A stretch of 64,000 nucleotides of DNA, taken from contig KZ627151.1 in assembly GCA_002917775.1 (NCBI GenBank), positions 322,607-386,606 of the forward strand, read 5' to 3'. The stretch comes from Glaciozyma antarctica PI12 (Eukaryota; Basidiomycota; Microbotryomycetes; Kriegeriales; Camptobasidiaceae). The position numbers were made by a program, and so were the translations under genes. The notes beneath the pieces are model-generated. The model worked only from the letters and a program-made list of their open reading frames with translations. It searched no databases and was not told the DNA's origin. Positions 1 through 12,062 of this stretch are shown piece by piece. Positions within the stretch are counted from its first letter, which is position 1. Each line of letters starts with the position of its first letter.

Positions 1-686
1 TAGAGTACAGATCGCGCGCCTGTCACCGTTGACTGTTGCTTCCCCCTAAATCTTTTACCAAGAGTTAAGGCGGAGAAGCTCACTGAATCCTCATCAACGA
101 GGAAGACACCGAGCGAGCGAGGGAGAAGCCGACGTCAAAACTCTCTCTCTCACGCTCTCACACGTCGGCTTATCGTTACCAATGCATTCAGGTCTTCTCA
201 CGTCAACCCCGCGCGCTCTTACAGCTTAGTCGTAGCGAGACGTTCATTCCTTGCTACCGAACAAGCCGTCGCAGCTTTCATACCCACCGTTTGCGGTTCA
301 AACTTCGCAGTGACTTTCAAACTCGTTTCTTCTCCTCTTTCCTGTCTCAAAATCGAGCCTACGCAGATAAATTTGCGCGTCGAAAGTGTTTCCTGAGAGG
401 GTTAAGGACAGGGTTAAGGCGACTGACGACGAAACGGAAGGTTCACAGGTTGAAAAGGTTCACAATCTTGATCGCGTCGACTTTGGAGTGACTGCTGCTC
501 CTCTCTCCAGACGACGACGAGCTTGAACGAGCTCAACCTGCCCGAACTCTCCTTCAGAGCTTCAATCTCAGCTCAGGCGCAGTACCGCCAGCAACACCGC
601 CCGCCTCAGCCTTAGCACAGTTCATCCCCCTACTCGGCGCACGACCTCTCCCTCCAGCCAGCAAGCAACCCTCCCTCGAACGCGAG
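1..686. other. Upstream region of MSH2, no gene recognised
   Basis: This left-edge stretch has no convincing coding sequence. It is CT-rich with low-complexity patches (a run of ctctctctct near 141). The small open frame at 291-491 has no recognisable motif. It probably holds the MSH2 promoter and 5' leader, and possibly the 3' end of a gene lying outside the window. No clear TATA box or cell-cycle (MCB) site was identified. Confidence 0.5.
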
Positions 687-3600
687 ATGGTCATGTACGA
701 GAGCAAGGAGAAGGACTTGGAGCAGGATCAATCGGCGGCAGAGGGGTTCTGCGCTGCTGTACGCAAGCTACCACCCGTCAGTCACGTCGCGTCTTCCTCC
801 TCTCGTGTGCCCGACTCACCGCACCTTTGCACAGACTCCCAAGGGAACGATCCGCCTCTTTGACCGAGGGGTGAGCTCTATTCATACGCCACCCGAACGC
901 CACTAACCACGACTGAGCAGGACTTCTTCTCCGCGTACGGAACGGACGCCATCTGGGTCGCGACGCACCATTACAAGACGCAGACCGTCATCAAGCACCT
1001 GGGGAAAGCTCCCGGCCTCGCCTCCTGCAGCATGTCCACCACCGTCGCTCAATCCTTTCTCCGGGATGCCCTCACGACCAAGCAACTCCGCATCGAGATC
1101 TACGAGTCGGAAGGAGGGAGCAAGTCGACCAGGTGGAAGCTGGGCAAGAGCGCGAGTCCGGGCAACTTGGGGAGCGTCGAGGAGCTGCTATTTGCGCATA
1201 CGGATATGCTGGCCGCACCCGTCATCCTGGCGCTCAAGCTCGTCGTCAAGGAGAACATCAAGACGGTCGGAGTCGCGTTTGCGGATACGTCGATGCAGGA
1301 GATGGGAGTGAGCGAGTTTATCGACAACGACTTGTTCTCCAACACCGAGGTGCGTCGTTTCGCGCTATGGGGAGGAGGGGGAGAAAAGCTAACACGCAAA
1401 CGCAGGCACTCCTCATCCAACTCGGCGTCAAGGAGGTTCTCATGCCGGCCGAGGACAAGACCAAGGACTACGAGCTCGACAAGATTCGCACTCTTGTCGA
1501 GCGCTGCAACATTGTCATCACGGATCGCAAAAAGAGTGAGCTTGTCCTCGGTCCTTCCCCGACCCCCTCGCTGACCCTCGAGTCGCAGGCGAGTTCACGG
1601 CCAAGGACGTCGAACAGGACCTCAACCGCCTCCTCGTAGGCAACCTTCAAGCCTCCACTCGCCGTGCGTTTTCTCGTCTTCTCCGTCGCAGCCTCTGCTG
1701 ACCCCGCTCCATCACAGCCGAATTCGATCTCAAGGTCGCCATGTCCGCCACCTCGGCTCTGATCTCGTACCTCGCTCTCATGGCCGACGAGTCCAACTTC
1801 TCCCACTTTACGCTCAGGAACCACGACCTCACGCAGTACATGAAGCTGGACGCGAGTGCTCTTCGCGCTTTGAACCGTGCGTTCGCTCGCCCCTTCGTCG
1901 CTCGAAGCGACTGACACCTCTTTCGCGCGAGCAGTGATGCCTGATCCGACGGGGATGGGAGGGTCGAACAAGAACATGTCGGTCTTTGGACTGCTTAACC
2001 GCTGCAAGACGTCTCAGGGAACGAGGATGCTCGCGCAGTGGCTCAAGCAGCCTCTCGTCAACCTCCACAAGATCGGTTTGTTCTCTCCTCCTCCCACCTT
2101 GAGTATCGCTCACCCCGCGTCGGACAGAACAACGTCAAGACCTCGTTGAATGCATGTACGAAGACCAAGAGCTACGCCAATCCCTCGTCGTACGTCCCTC
2201 CTCCCTCCTCCTCGGGCCTCACTCACCCCCCCGCGCGCAGGACGACTTTCTCAAATCGATGCCCGACCTCCACCGCATCTCCAAGCGCTTCCAAAAGGGC
2301 GCTGCGAACCTCGAGGACGTCGTGCGCGTGTACCAGGCGCTCCTACTCCTCCCGGGGCTCATCACGCTCCTCGAAGTCGGAGGACAGGCGAACGAGAAAT
2401 GGCCGCCGCTCATCGAGGAGACGTACCTCGTTCAACTTCGCGTACGTCCTTTCGTTCCTTGAGATTAATGGGGAGGAGCTGAGGAGGTGATGGCAGGAAT
2501 TCTCGACGAACCTGAGCGGGATGCAGGAGATGGTCGAAACGACTATCGACCTCGAGGAGCTCGATCGACACAACTACGTGATCAAGCCCGAGTTTGACGA
2601 CAAGCTTCAGGAGATCAAGGATTCTCTCGAAAGCGTGCGGGACAGCTTGGACGAGGAGCACAAGACGGTCGCGAGGGACCTCGATATGGATATGGATCAG
2701 AAGGTGCTGCATTTCGAGCAGCATACGCTGTATGGGTACTGCTTTAGGCTTACGAGGAAGGTGCGCTTTCTTTCGTTTGGGTCGGGCGAGGGGAACGGGC
2801 TGATGAGGAGAGTAGGAGGCGGCGGCGATCAAGGGGAAGAAGTACATCGAGCTTACGAACAAGTCGAACGGAGTCTTTTTCACGACCAAGAACCTCAAGA
2901 CGCTCAACGACGACAACAAGGACTTGATGGCGAGTTATACGAAGAAGCAGAACTCGCTCGTCAAGGAGGTCATCAGTATCGCTGGTGCGTCTTTCGCGCT
3001 TTGGTGCGCGGGAACAGGGCTGACGAGTGGCGCAGCTTCGTACGGCACTGTGCTCGAGCAGCTCAACACGGTTCTCGCTCATCTCGACGTCGTCGCTAGG
3101 TTCGTCCTGCGGAGCGCGTCGACGATGTTTCGCTCACCCTCGCTTGGCAGTCTCGCTGCCGCTTCTCTCAACGCGCCTATCTCGTACATCAAGCCTACCG
3201 TCATCGAGATGGGTACGTCGTTCTCGTTCGCGTGGTTTACAACAACGTTCTGACGCGGTTTTGACGCAGGCGAGGGCAGTCTCCTCCTCACCGAGTCCCG
3301 TCACCCTTGTCTCGAAGTCCAAGACGGCGTCAACTTCATCGCGAACGACATCTCCCTCGAGCGAGGTACGTTCTTACTCTCTCTCGCCTGCACTCCTCCT
3401 GACCCTTCCTTTGCAGACGTCAGCGAGTTCCAGATCATCACCGGCCCCAACATGGGCGGCAAGAGGTCCGTCCTCCCCCTCTCCCTCCGCACACCACTAA
3501 CCTCTCATACAGCACCTTCATCCGCCAAGCCGGCGTCATAGCTCTCATGGCCCAAATCGGCTGCTTCGTCCCCTGCGACACAGCCACGATCCCCATCTTC

Positions 3601-4559
3601 GACTCTATCCTCTGCCGCGTCGGCGCCGGCGACAGCCAGCTCAAGGGCGTGTCGACCTTCATGGCTGAGATGCTCGAGACGGCTGCGATCCTCAAGAGTG
3701 CTACACGCAACTCGCTCGTCATTATCGATGAACTTGGGAGGGGAACTTCGACGTTCGATGGCTTTGGGCTCGCGTGGGCGATTTCCGAGTGAGTCCCTAG
3801 TTAGCAATTAGTTAGGAGGGGAGCTGATGGTGTGCAGGCATCTGGCGACGGAGATCAGCGCGTCGGTGTTGTTTGCGTCGCACTTTCATGAGCTTACGGC
3901 GCTCGCGCAAGAGATTCCGCACGTCAAGAACCTCCACGTCGTAGCGCATGTCGAGACGAAGCCGGATTCGTTGACGGGGAAGGAGATTACGCTGCTTTAC
4001 AAGGTCGAGCCGGGTGAGTCTTCGGTTAGCGAGTGTGGAGGGAGGCGAGCTGATGTGCGGTGCAGGGGTTTGCGATCAGAGTTTCGGCATTCATGTGGCG
4101 GAGCTGGCGAACTTTCCGAGCGAGGTTATCAAGGTGTGTTTGAGTGGAGCTGGTGTGTGAGATCGAGCTGACGAGCGGTTCCGACAGCTTGCGAAGCGGA
4201 AGGCCGACGACCTCGAAGACTTTAGCGAGAATCGTGCGTTCTCGTCTCCCCTCTTGCTGCTCGCGTACTAAGCTATCAACGCAGCCACGGAAGCGACCAT
4301 CACGACGACCATGTCTCCCGAAACCATCGCCGAAGGAACGGCGCTCGTCGAGCAGCTCCTCACCGACTGGGCTTCCAAGACGGCTGCTCTCGAAGCTGGT
4401 GCGCCCGCAACGGATGGCGAGGACGTGGTGACGGTGGATGGGGACGTCGAGGACTTGGTGACGAAGGAGTATGCGATACTCAAGGAGTGCTACGAGGAGT
4501 ACAAGCCGAAGCTCGAGGCGGCGGAGTGGACGAGGACGGTCCTGTGCCAGACGTACTAG
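687..4559 (+). CDS. MSH2: DNA mismatch repair protein Msh2 (MutS homologue)
   Basis: MutS-family ATPase; partner of Msh6 or Msh3 in nuclear mismatch recognition. The ATG at 687 begins a 30-codon first exon (687-776) whose SAAEGF motif matches the family's N-terminus, followed by exons from 835 and 921 with [15 protein letters not shown]. At least 13 exons are joined by short introns. The ATPase domain has the Walker A motif GPNMGGKSTFIRQ, split by an intron at 3466-3512 inside the GK-S codon; [14 protein letters not shown] (Walker B and ABC-type signature) at 3727-3765; and ASHFHEL after the next intron. The C-terminal helix-turn-helix region runs to a TAG at 4557. Spliced length is close to the usual 930-960 residues. 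Every exon checked joins in frame, so the gene looks intact. Exact borders of the middle exons were not all verified. Confidence 0.95.
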
Positions 4560-4927
4560 CTCGCGGTAGCTCCTTTGTATTTCTCCTCCCCTGCATTTTA
4601 TACCCTCTTTACCAGCTCGTCGTCGTTTCGTACAGGAAGCGAATCTGGGTCGCGACGAAGGTGCTCAGGCCTTCGTCGTCAAGGGGAGCCGCAGTTCGTT
4701 TGCGGCCTTGCTCCTCTCCTTCCAACAGCGCTCATCCAAGTCTCCTCCCAACCACTCTCCTGCCCTCCACGCTCCTCGGTCCGCTGTGCGTTCCTGAGCT
4801 TCGCCTCTTCCCTCAGTCCCAGCGACAGAAACCCCTGGCCCAGCGCCCTTCCCACCTCCTCCCGACGCTGGCTGTCCCCCACTCGACCCCTACACCTCCA
4901 GCACACACGCACAGTACCTACGCCACC
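4560..4927. other. Intergenic, MSH2 3' end to tetraspanin 5' leader
   Basis: This 368-bp gap between two same-strand genes is CT-rich and has no gene-like frame. It must hold the MSH2 transcript end and the tetraspanin promoter. The last bases (ccaccATGG) give a good translation-start context. Confidence 0.5.
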
Positions 4928-5974
4928 ATGGCCCACTGGTCTCGCCTCCGCAAACTCACCGCAGCCTGGTCCCTCTTCACCTTCCTCTTCATCTCCTCCG
5001 CCGCCGTCCTCATCATCGTAGCCCAGATCTGGCGCATTCAAGGTGGAAAGCTGGATACGCACACGCTCCGAACGCTCGTAATCGGGTCGATGGATCTCAC
5101 CGGTGCGTCCTCTGCTGCGGGAACGGGGAGGGGAGGGAGCTGATGAGGTTTCGGGTGCAGCTGCGACGGTGCTGGGAGCGATGATTGCTCTTGCGGCAGT
5201 TATTGGCGTGATTGGGTTCTCACTGGGATTGGGGAAGGGCAAGGGGGACAATACGATGGGGCTGGTCGTCTTCAATTGGGCTCTCATCTTCACAAGTGCG
5301 TCGTCCGTTGTGGGTCTGCGTTGGGAGGGACTAACGAGGACGTTGCGCAGCTGTGTCAACGATTATTATTGGAAGGTGAGGGAGTATTACGGGGATGGGG
5401 GAAAGGAGGAGAGATGGGAGCTGACGGTCTCATCGCAGCATCATCTGGTTCTACAGCCTCACCCAGCGCGAGGACTATAGGATTGTTTGGCTCGCTCAGA
5501 ACAGCGAGACGATGGCTTTCCTGCAGGATACTGTACGTCTGCTCGCTCCGTTCGTGACCTTCCCGCTGACCCCTCCAGCCACACAGCTCCAGTGCTGCGG
5601 GTACTTCAACTCGACCTCGAACGGCCTGTTTACTCAATCGACTGGCTTTTGCGCGGGTCCCATCACCAATGTCACCGCTATTCGAGGCTGCGTGACTCCC
5701 ATCACCGATTTCTCGGAGTGAGTCCTTTCGCTCGCTCACCGAGTCGACGCTAAGTCGCTTCGCAGCTACCTCCTCAACAACGTCTTCACCACGGTCCGTT
5801 GTCACCTTCCTTTCCTGTGCTGATACTGATGCGCTATTTGTGCAGATCTACGGCTTTACCGCCGTCGAAGTCACTCTGTTCCTCACGACGTGCTGCCTCA
5901 TCATCAGTCGGCGCGAGGAGGAACGGTTCAGGCGGATCGACAACAAGATGGGGTCGAAAGGAGGTTTCGTGTAG
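4928..5974 (+). CDS. Tetraspanin family membrane protein
   Basis: Predicted four-pass membrane protein of about 230 residues that would organise membrane microdomains. The ATG at 4928 sits in ccaccATGG. TM1 is LFTFLFISSAAVLIIV; TM2 follows with VLGAMIALAAVIGVIGFSLG; TM3 has VVFNWALIFT and continues across an intron. The large extracellular loop carries the tetraspanin hallmark CCG in LQCCGYFN (about 5589-5612), with further cysteines in GFCAGP and RGCVTP. TM4 is TAVEVTLFLTTCCLIIS, followed by a short basic tail ending MGSKGGFV. Six or more short introns are needed. The CCG motif plus four helices support the family; which fungal class it belongs to (Pls1, Tsp2 or Tsp3) cannot be settled here. 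Confidence 0.8.
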
Positions 5975-6310
5975 GGCTTTATCCGAAGGTGGTTGAGCTC
6001 TGGAAGCTTGAACACCTGGAAACCTTTTCGCATTTCACTCAGCCAGGAGCGTGTGGCTTGCAAAGGCGAGTTGCTGGCAACGCGAATGGCGTCGTGTATC
6101 GCTTGTTGCGCAACAGGAACGTTCCCTTCTCAGATTATGTGGGCTCAGGTAGCCGCGATCGGAAGCCGAAGAGACTAAGACGAAGCTGAAGATTAAGAGT
6201 GAGAGGCATAGTGGTGATTGGGAATGGGAAATCTCAACACTACGAACGTTAACGTATTAAACACTTTGGAGCACGAAAGGTGCGCTGTTGTGTAGTAGCA
6301 AAGGAAGAGC
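5975..6310 (+). other. Tetraspanin 3' flank and upstream part of the next gene
   Basis: This 336-bp stretch runs into an assembly gap. No protein-like frame with a recognisable motif was seen. It may hold the start of the unknown gene on the other side of the gap, which has no clear ATG of its own. Confidence 0.4.
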
Positions 6311-6414
6311 NNNNNNNNNNNNNNNNNNNNNNNNNNNNNNNNNNNNNNNNNNNNNNNNNNNNNNNNNNNNNNNNNNNNNNNNNNNNNNNNNNNNNNNNNN
6401 NNNNNNNNNNNNNN
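6311..6414. other. Assembly gap (104 N)
   Basis: Run of 104 undetermined bases. It very likely cuts the 5' end of the following gene. Confidence 0.99.
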
Positions 6415-7368
6415 CGAGCCGCACACTATGCTTCCCGCCACCACCCAAATGCCGTCGCCCCCACCCTTCCAGATCTTCACCAACAACCCCTTCCTCCCCC
6501 AGTACCCACCCGCACCTCCAAGCCGCCCTCTTCTCCTTCGCAAACCCCCTCACCTCGCACGCCCTCGCCTGCACTTGCGCGCGCTACCACTCGCTCGAAG
6601 AATCCCAGCGTCGTGCTCGCATGACACCAAACAGCGTCAAGCTCAAAGTCCGTCATCCCGAGAAGGCGTGGGTCCGCGTCGTCGGAGCGTGCAAGGCCGA
6701 GGAGGGGTGGAGGTTGAGGAACGTGTGGAGGGAGGCGGACGAGGAAGATATGAGGACGATCGTTCAGCCTGGGAGATTTTTTTCGTGTCATGTTTTCGAG
6801 TGAGTTTGGGTCGAGCGAGCGGGTGGCGGAGCTGATGCGGGAATTGTAGGGAGTGGGAGCGGCCAGCGTACATCTCCAAGAAGGTGTGGAAGGAGCAGGG
6901 CTATGCTGGGATCCAGATCGAGTGCGGAGCACTTTTGCACAAGCCGCAGACCGTCAGCGACTCGCTCTTCGAAGAAGAGGCGATCGTCGAGGTGCGTACC
7001 TCGCTCTCTCGCTCCAATCTCCAGAATTCATCGAGCTCTTTGCAGACCTGGGTCCTTCCTGAAGATACACCTCAACTAGGATTCACGCTCAAGGACTTCC
7101 AAGATCTCTACGTCGGTCGCTACAAGATGGAGCCATCGGCTCGCCGCGTGCTCCTCGGACGCTCCAGGTCGCGCCAGCCGAGTGCGGTGCGTCTTCCCTC
7201 GCAGTCTTTTACCTTTCTCGGGCTAAGATCTTGTGCCATCAACAGTACTACCGCGCAGACCCTGAAATTCGCTTCGATAGACATCTCTGGGGGTGGCTTC
7301 CGCTCAATCCCGTCCATGCGAGGTTCGAGGAGGATTTTTACTCTATGCGATGCGCGTGGGCGGCTTGA
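6415..7368 (+). CDS. Unknown protein, 5' end lost in the gap
   Basis: Not recognised. After the gap, one frame reads a Pro-rich stretch, then LTSHALACTCARYHSLEE, SVKLKVRHPEKAWVRVVGAC and EDMRTIVQPGRFFSCHVFE. Short introns (near 6800-6849, 6992-7045 and 7187-7245) join it to EWERPAYISKKVWKEQGYAG, EEEAIVETWVLPEDTPQLGF, LKDFQDLYVGRYKMEPS and a final exon YYRADPEIRFDRHLWGWLP. It ends at a TGA at 7366. The mix of charged and aromatic residues and consistent splice sites make it a real gene. No ATG lies between the gap and codon M-T-P-N-S at 6621 in this frame, so the start is probably in or before the gap. Confidence 0.55.
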
Positions 7369-7565
7369 GGAACGATTGTCGAGGACGAAGGAGGATCGAT
7401 AGCGAGCTTAGGACAGGAGGGGGAGGAGATGCGCGTGCTGTCGACTGCAACAACTGTTTTCGGTCTTCGGAGCGAGGGCCGCAGTTCTTGTAAACCTCGC
7501 CACTATCGCTCCTCTAGCTTGCAGTGTATAATTATATCATTTTCTACGACACGAGAAAATCTAGA
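7369..7565. terminator. Convergent 3' ends of two genes
   Basis: This 197-bp convergent region holds the transcript ends of the unknown plus-strand gene and the minus-strand dehydrogenase. An A/T-rich patch (gtataattatatcatttt, near 7526-7543) is the likely site of 3' end formation for one or both. This is a position-based inference, not a recognised signal. Confidence 0.3.
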
Positions 7566-8786
7566 CTACACGCGAGCTCTTCGCCAGCCCCTCACCCTTC
7601 AAGAACGCCTCCACCGTTCGCACAGCTTGGATGCAGCCATCCATCTGAATCTCCTCCGTTCCCGCACCGCTGCAGAGAGAGACAAAATAATCAGCCTCTT
7701 TCAATGTACTTCAAAGCTGAGAGAAGTGAGCGCACCAGTGAGGAAGCACGACGACGTTCTCGAGCGCAAACAGCTCGCGATACTCTTTCAGCGTCGGTGG
7801 CTCATGCACGAACGCATCAAGCCCCGCTCCAGCAATCTCCCCGTTCTTCAAAGCAATCACCAGCGCCTCCTCATCAATCTGCGCCCGTCCATCAGTCCTT
7901 ACTCGCGAGCTTCGCAAGAGCGAAAAACGCACCAGCCCTCCTCGCGCTGTGTTGATCAAGACCGCGCTCTTCTTCATCTTGGTGAATTCGTTGGTTGAGA
8001 GCATCTCGAAGGTGGAAGGGAGGAGAGGACAGTTGAGGGAGATGATGTCGCTGTTGGCGAGGAGGAATTCGAGGGAGACGCGCGTGTGAGGGATTGCGGG
8101 GAGGCCGGAGGGGCAGGCGGAGGTCCAGTTAAGGGGAGAAGAGGTGGGCGAGTAGATGAGGAGAGGAGTATCGAAAGCTCCCTGGGTTTTACGAATCAGC
8201 GAGGGAAGAACGGAGCGAGCGAAAAGACGCACGACAAACTTCTTCGCCACCTCCCTCGCGATATTACCCATCCCCACAATCCCCACCGTCCTCCCCTCCA
8301 CCGTCCCAGACAGCCAACTGACGCTGGGTAGCTCCTCCCCTCTCCTCATCCTGCGATCAAATTCCGGGATCCTTCGCACGACGCCAATCGCCAATCCCAA
8401 CGCGATCTCCGCGACCGCTTTCGCGTTGTGCCCAGGGAGGTTGGTGACCGTCACTCCGAGCTCTTTGCAGAGAGCGATAGGGATCGTCTCGTATCCAACC
8501 CCTGCACGCGGTGCCCCGGTAAGCCGTGGAATTTGAGGAGAGGATGAGAGGACGAACCGTTTCGCGAGACGATACGGAGCTTCCCCGCGGATCGGATGAG
8601 CTCCTCCTCTGAGATACCGCCTTTGCGCACTACTGAGCCGTCGGCGTAGAGAGGCCAGTCGGCGGCGGTGGGAGAGGAAGGCGTGAGGAGAGTGAAGAGG
8701 GATTCGGCGAGAGCTTGCGCTTCTGGGTGGATTGGACTGGGGAGCCAGACTACTGGCTTTCGCAGCTGGTGCACCGGGAGACCCAT
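7566..8786 (-). CDS. D-isomer-specific 2-hydroxyacid dehydrogenase (phosphoglycerate-dehydrogenase-like)
   Basis: NAD(P)-dependent reductase of 2-keto acids; substrate unknown. The protein begins MGLPVHQLRKPVVWLPSP; an ATG directly precedes this at 8784-8786. The N-terminal substrate domain is followed by the Rossmann fold GIVGMGNIAREVAKKF (G-x-G-x-x-A). The catalytic residues appear in order: Arg in LINTARGGL, Glu in GLDAFVHEP, and His in VVLPHCGAGTEEI, where the last is formed across an intron near 7672-7734. The C-terminus is EAFLKGEGLAKSSRV with a TAG at 7566-7568. A second, only distantly similar member of the superfamily lies 5 kb away on the same strand. The gene seems intact with about four exons. 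Confidence 0.85.
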
Positions 8787-8955
8787 CAAAGCAGAGGGTG
8801 AACGGGAGAGAGGGAGGGAAGATTCGACTGGGGGGACAAACGGAGATTAGAAAATGAGCTTAGCAAAAAAATTGGTAGTCTTCGATTTAGATTTGCGACT
8901 TTGACCTTGTTCAACGACAACGAACGACGACGACGACGACGACAACAACGACACG
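8787..8955. promoter_or_regulatory. Divergent promoter, dehydrogenase / unknown basic protein
   Basis: 169 bp separate two divergent starts. A short A-rich element (aaaaaaattgg, near 8866) and an acgacgacgacgacgacaacaacgac repeat-like leader just before the plus-strand ATG are the visible features. No known factor site is claimed. Confidence 0.4.
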
Positions 8956-10800
8956 ATGGCACCAGTAGATCAAGGCTGGAGCTACTGCATACGAGACGAG
9001 GACGACCCGTCAGACTCGGACGACGCGCCCACACTAGCACCCGCACCAGCTCCCCGACCTCTCACCGAGCATGACCTCCTCATTGCGGAAGCGGAGCAGG
9101 AAGGAGCTGACGACCAGGACGAGGATAGGGAAATCATCGATATCGGAGAGGTGGAGGAGAACGTCACGTTCGTCGAGACGCCCTTCTCAATCGCTGCGAG
9201 ACTGGCTGGGAGCAGGAGGAGGAAGGAGGACCTGGAGCGCGAGGACGCGGAGTGGGAGCTCGAGGTGCGTTCACGGAGCAGTACAGCAGGAGAGGAAGCT
9301 AACTGTGCAACATAGCCCGCTCCCAAGCCTACCGCCACCGTCCCTCACCCACCCAACGCGTCGACGAAGCTCAATCCTCTCCAGCAAGGCTTCCTTCGAC
9401 AAGCAGCTCTCACGTCCTCTCGTCCTCCACCCATCAAGAAAGCTCCCAAGATCACCAGGAAATTGGGTGCTCCCGCGGGAGAAGTCACAGCCGAAAACGA
9501 GGTTCGCGTCGCCAAGTTGGTGACTGCTGGCGAGGGGAGTGGCGCAGCTGAGAGCGGGTCGTCGAGCAAGGGTGCGTCTTCTTTAGCTCCGGAAGGGCAG
9601 TTCAATCTCACCGTGTTCGCAGGACCATCGCTATCCGCGCGATTCCGGAACGCGCCATCTCTCACACCTGCCCTCCCTCCCCTCACGACCCCTCCAGCTC
9701 CCCACCGCCGTCCACCGAAACGCCCGCTTTCTCCCAGGCCTCAGACTATGACTACTCTTGTTACCACCGCCAAGCCTCGCGTCCCACTCGCAATCCCTCG
9801 TAGGTTCCTTTCACCTCCTGCGATCCCGCACAGCTGATTCTCGCTCGCAGAGGCGCAACCTATTGCGAAGAAGGCTACGACGCAGGTCTACAAGTCCAAG
9901 TCGATCCCATCTACCATTTCACGTGCGTCCCTACGTCTCCCAGTCCTTTCATCTAGCTAACGCAGACCCGAACCCATAGTCCCGCGACCTCTCGTCAAGA
10001 AGGCTCCGCCTCTCGTTCCCAGGATCACGAAACAGGGCTCCCCGAGCGGAATCAAGACTGCGTTGGAGCTGAGCGGCAGTCCCAGCATCACCATCAACGC
10101 TGGTACGTCCTATCCTCCGTCCTCCCGAGCACAACTTATCTTCCGCACAGCACCTTCTCCTCCTGCGCCCTCAGTCTCAGCTTTCCCTCCCGTCAAGTCC
10201 CCTCTCAAGATCTCTTCTCACCAGCGCCCACTCAAGCGTCTTCTCACGTCCTCTTCCCCCGCCTCTCCGACCCCAGCGCACCCAGCCTCCTCGACCTCCG
10301 ACTCGAGCTCTCGCGACTCGTCTCTCCTCCAGCGTATGTCCTCTCCGTCCTTGCCTTCTCACAAGCTATACCTCTCCACAGATTCCCGCCCAACGAGCAA
10401 CACCACCTCCTCGCCCCCATCGTCGCCCCACTCGCGTCCCGAACCTACTTACCGCCCTCTCCTGCTACACTCGCGTCCCACCCCCTCTCCTCGCCACAAG
10501 AAGCTCCCGCCGAGTTCACCAGTGCAGACCTGGAGCACCCTCACGCCCAACTTACTCCCCACCCCATCTTTCTACGGGCCTGTGCGCCCTTCGGCCACGG
10601 CGAAATCGAAATCGACCACGGCGCTCGCGGCAAAGTTTGCGTTGCCTCGGATCGCGGGACCTAGGGCGAAGAAGGTGTTTAAGCCGGCTGAGTCGTTGGT
10701 TGAGTTTAATAAGAGGATGAGGAGGGAGGAGGGAGGAGGAAGGGAGGGAGGGGAGGGAGGATGTGGTGTTGGGGACGGTGGTGAGGAGCTTCAAGGGTGA
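8956..10800 (+). CDS. Unknown, largely disordered acidic-then-basic protein
   Basis: Not recognised. It begins MAPVDQGWSYCIRDEDDPSD with an acidic first exon containing EVEENVTFVETPFSIAARL, then Pro/Ser/Lys-rich exons (KKAPKITRKLGAPAGE, RPLVKKAPPLVPRITK, PLKISSHQRPLKRLLTSS). The last exon has a more ordered, probably conserved tail: AAKFALPRIAGPRAKKVFKP, then AESLVEFNKRMRREE. As read, it ends at a TGA at 10798-10800 after a Gly-rich tail. One base away in frame is a more protein-like end, DVVLGTVVRSFKGDEGKG then RSVYRDIKF, stopping at 10843. The purine tract at 10725-10760 lies exactly between these options, so an indel there is plausible. Seven or eight introns are inferred. Confidence 0.6.
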
Positions 10801-11110
10801 CGAGGGGAAGGGTAGGAGCGTTTATCGGGATATAAAGTTCTAGTCGAGGGCGTTCCTGCAACTTGCGTCGTATGCTTTTGTTCGTTCTCGAGAGATCTTG
10901 GGAGAGAGCGCTTGGTTGCTCTCGTACATGAACCCGACGTGTGCAAAGCGTGGGTGTGGAAGGATGGAGCTGTGAAGCGGGTTTGTACATTGCGACGCCG
11001 CCAGAACCTCGGTCGCGAGATCGCGCCAGTATCCGTCGTCGTCTCCCTGCTCCCATCTCGATCAATCAAGCTGCCTCCTTCACTTGAAGTGTCAAATCAG
11101 CATGAATACC

Positions 11111-12062
11111 CTACGATCGCTGCAAGAAGCCACTCACGACCATAGCGACCTTCTCCGCATTCTTGACGCGGTAGGCGTTCAGGAACTTCTCCTTCCACGC
11201 AGCGACGTCGGGTACGTTCATGAGAGCGACGGGATTAACCGCCTGGGTGCAGAGTTCCTGCGGTTGCAGGTGATGAGGGAAGGAAAGGAGGACGAGGGAA
11301 TGCCAACGCACAGGGTGGTCGGCGAACATCCTCTCAGCTATCTCCTCGGACTCGATCTGGTCGGCACGCATCTCGCAGCCAACCTTGAGAACTTGGAATC
11401 CTGCTCACGCTTCGTCAGCTCGGCTTCCTCCACCCCGCTGAGCCCAGACTCGCCTGAACCAACCCTCTCACCAGCGAAGAAGGCGAATTCCGCTTTCGCC
11501 CTCGCACAGTTCTCGAGCTCGTTGACCCCACTGAGGCGGTTCAGGTCTCCACCCAAAGCGATCCTGAGGTCGGTCGGCGCACGTCCTGCAAAACGTAGTC
11601 AGGATCGTCCTTCCTTCGCCTCTGCAGCGACGTACCGTCCGCACAGCACAGAGCGCACACGACTATGATGTGGTTGCCAGACCTTCTCTTCGAGGACTTT
11701 CCACTCGCGGCAGAGCAACGCATGGTAGGGTTCTGCGTCTATCAGCTTTCCTCCTCCACCCAGACGAGGTGAGGAACGCACGGAATGGGGCTCCTCCGCA
11801 GCCTACGTCGGCTTTCCTCCCCTGGCAGGACGGCTTCACCACCTCGTCCTTGAAATCGTTCACTTCGTCTTGGGTGAGGTAGGTGACGCAGCAGCGACTC
11901 GACTGCAGAGGTTGTCAGCGGCAAGCTCAGTGAGAAGAGAGGAGGAGCCTGCTCACCGAGTACGAGGCCATTTCGAGCAGGTGCTTCTCAGCTGCGAGCG
12001 GAGTGGGATCAGCGGGTGGGAGCTAGAGTGGAGGGAGCGGGCGTACCGGGACCGTGATCCAT
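11111..12062 (-). CDS. Unknown protein, multi-exon
   Basis: Not recognised. The inferred start is MDHGP at 12060-12062, a 16-nt coding exon, spliced to AEKHLLEMASYS and then SSRCCVTYLTQDEVNDFKDE, VVKPSCQGRKADVGCGGAP. Downstream exons read DLRIALGGDLNRLSGVNELE, NCARAKAEFAFFAG, FQVLKVGCEMRADQIESEEI, AERMFADHP and ELCTQAVNPVALMNVPDVAA, then WKEKFLNAYRVKNAEKVAMV, to a TAG at 11111. It is a soluble, helix-rich protein of perhaps 250 residues with several cysteines. The exon junctions near 11590-11760 could not be made consistent in one frame by eye, so the middle of the model is uncertain. It sits upstream-to-tail with the cyclase-family gene on the same strand. Confidence 0.55.

Noticed and set aside
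291-491. Small 66-codon frame upstream of MSH2
   Set aside because: Arg/Phe-rich with no motif, no splice partners, and in a low-complexity leader region.
4679-5359. 226-codon antisense frame over the tetraspanin
   Set aside because: Tetraspanin exons on the plus strand have clear helices and the CCG motif; the antisense frame has none.
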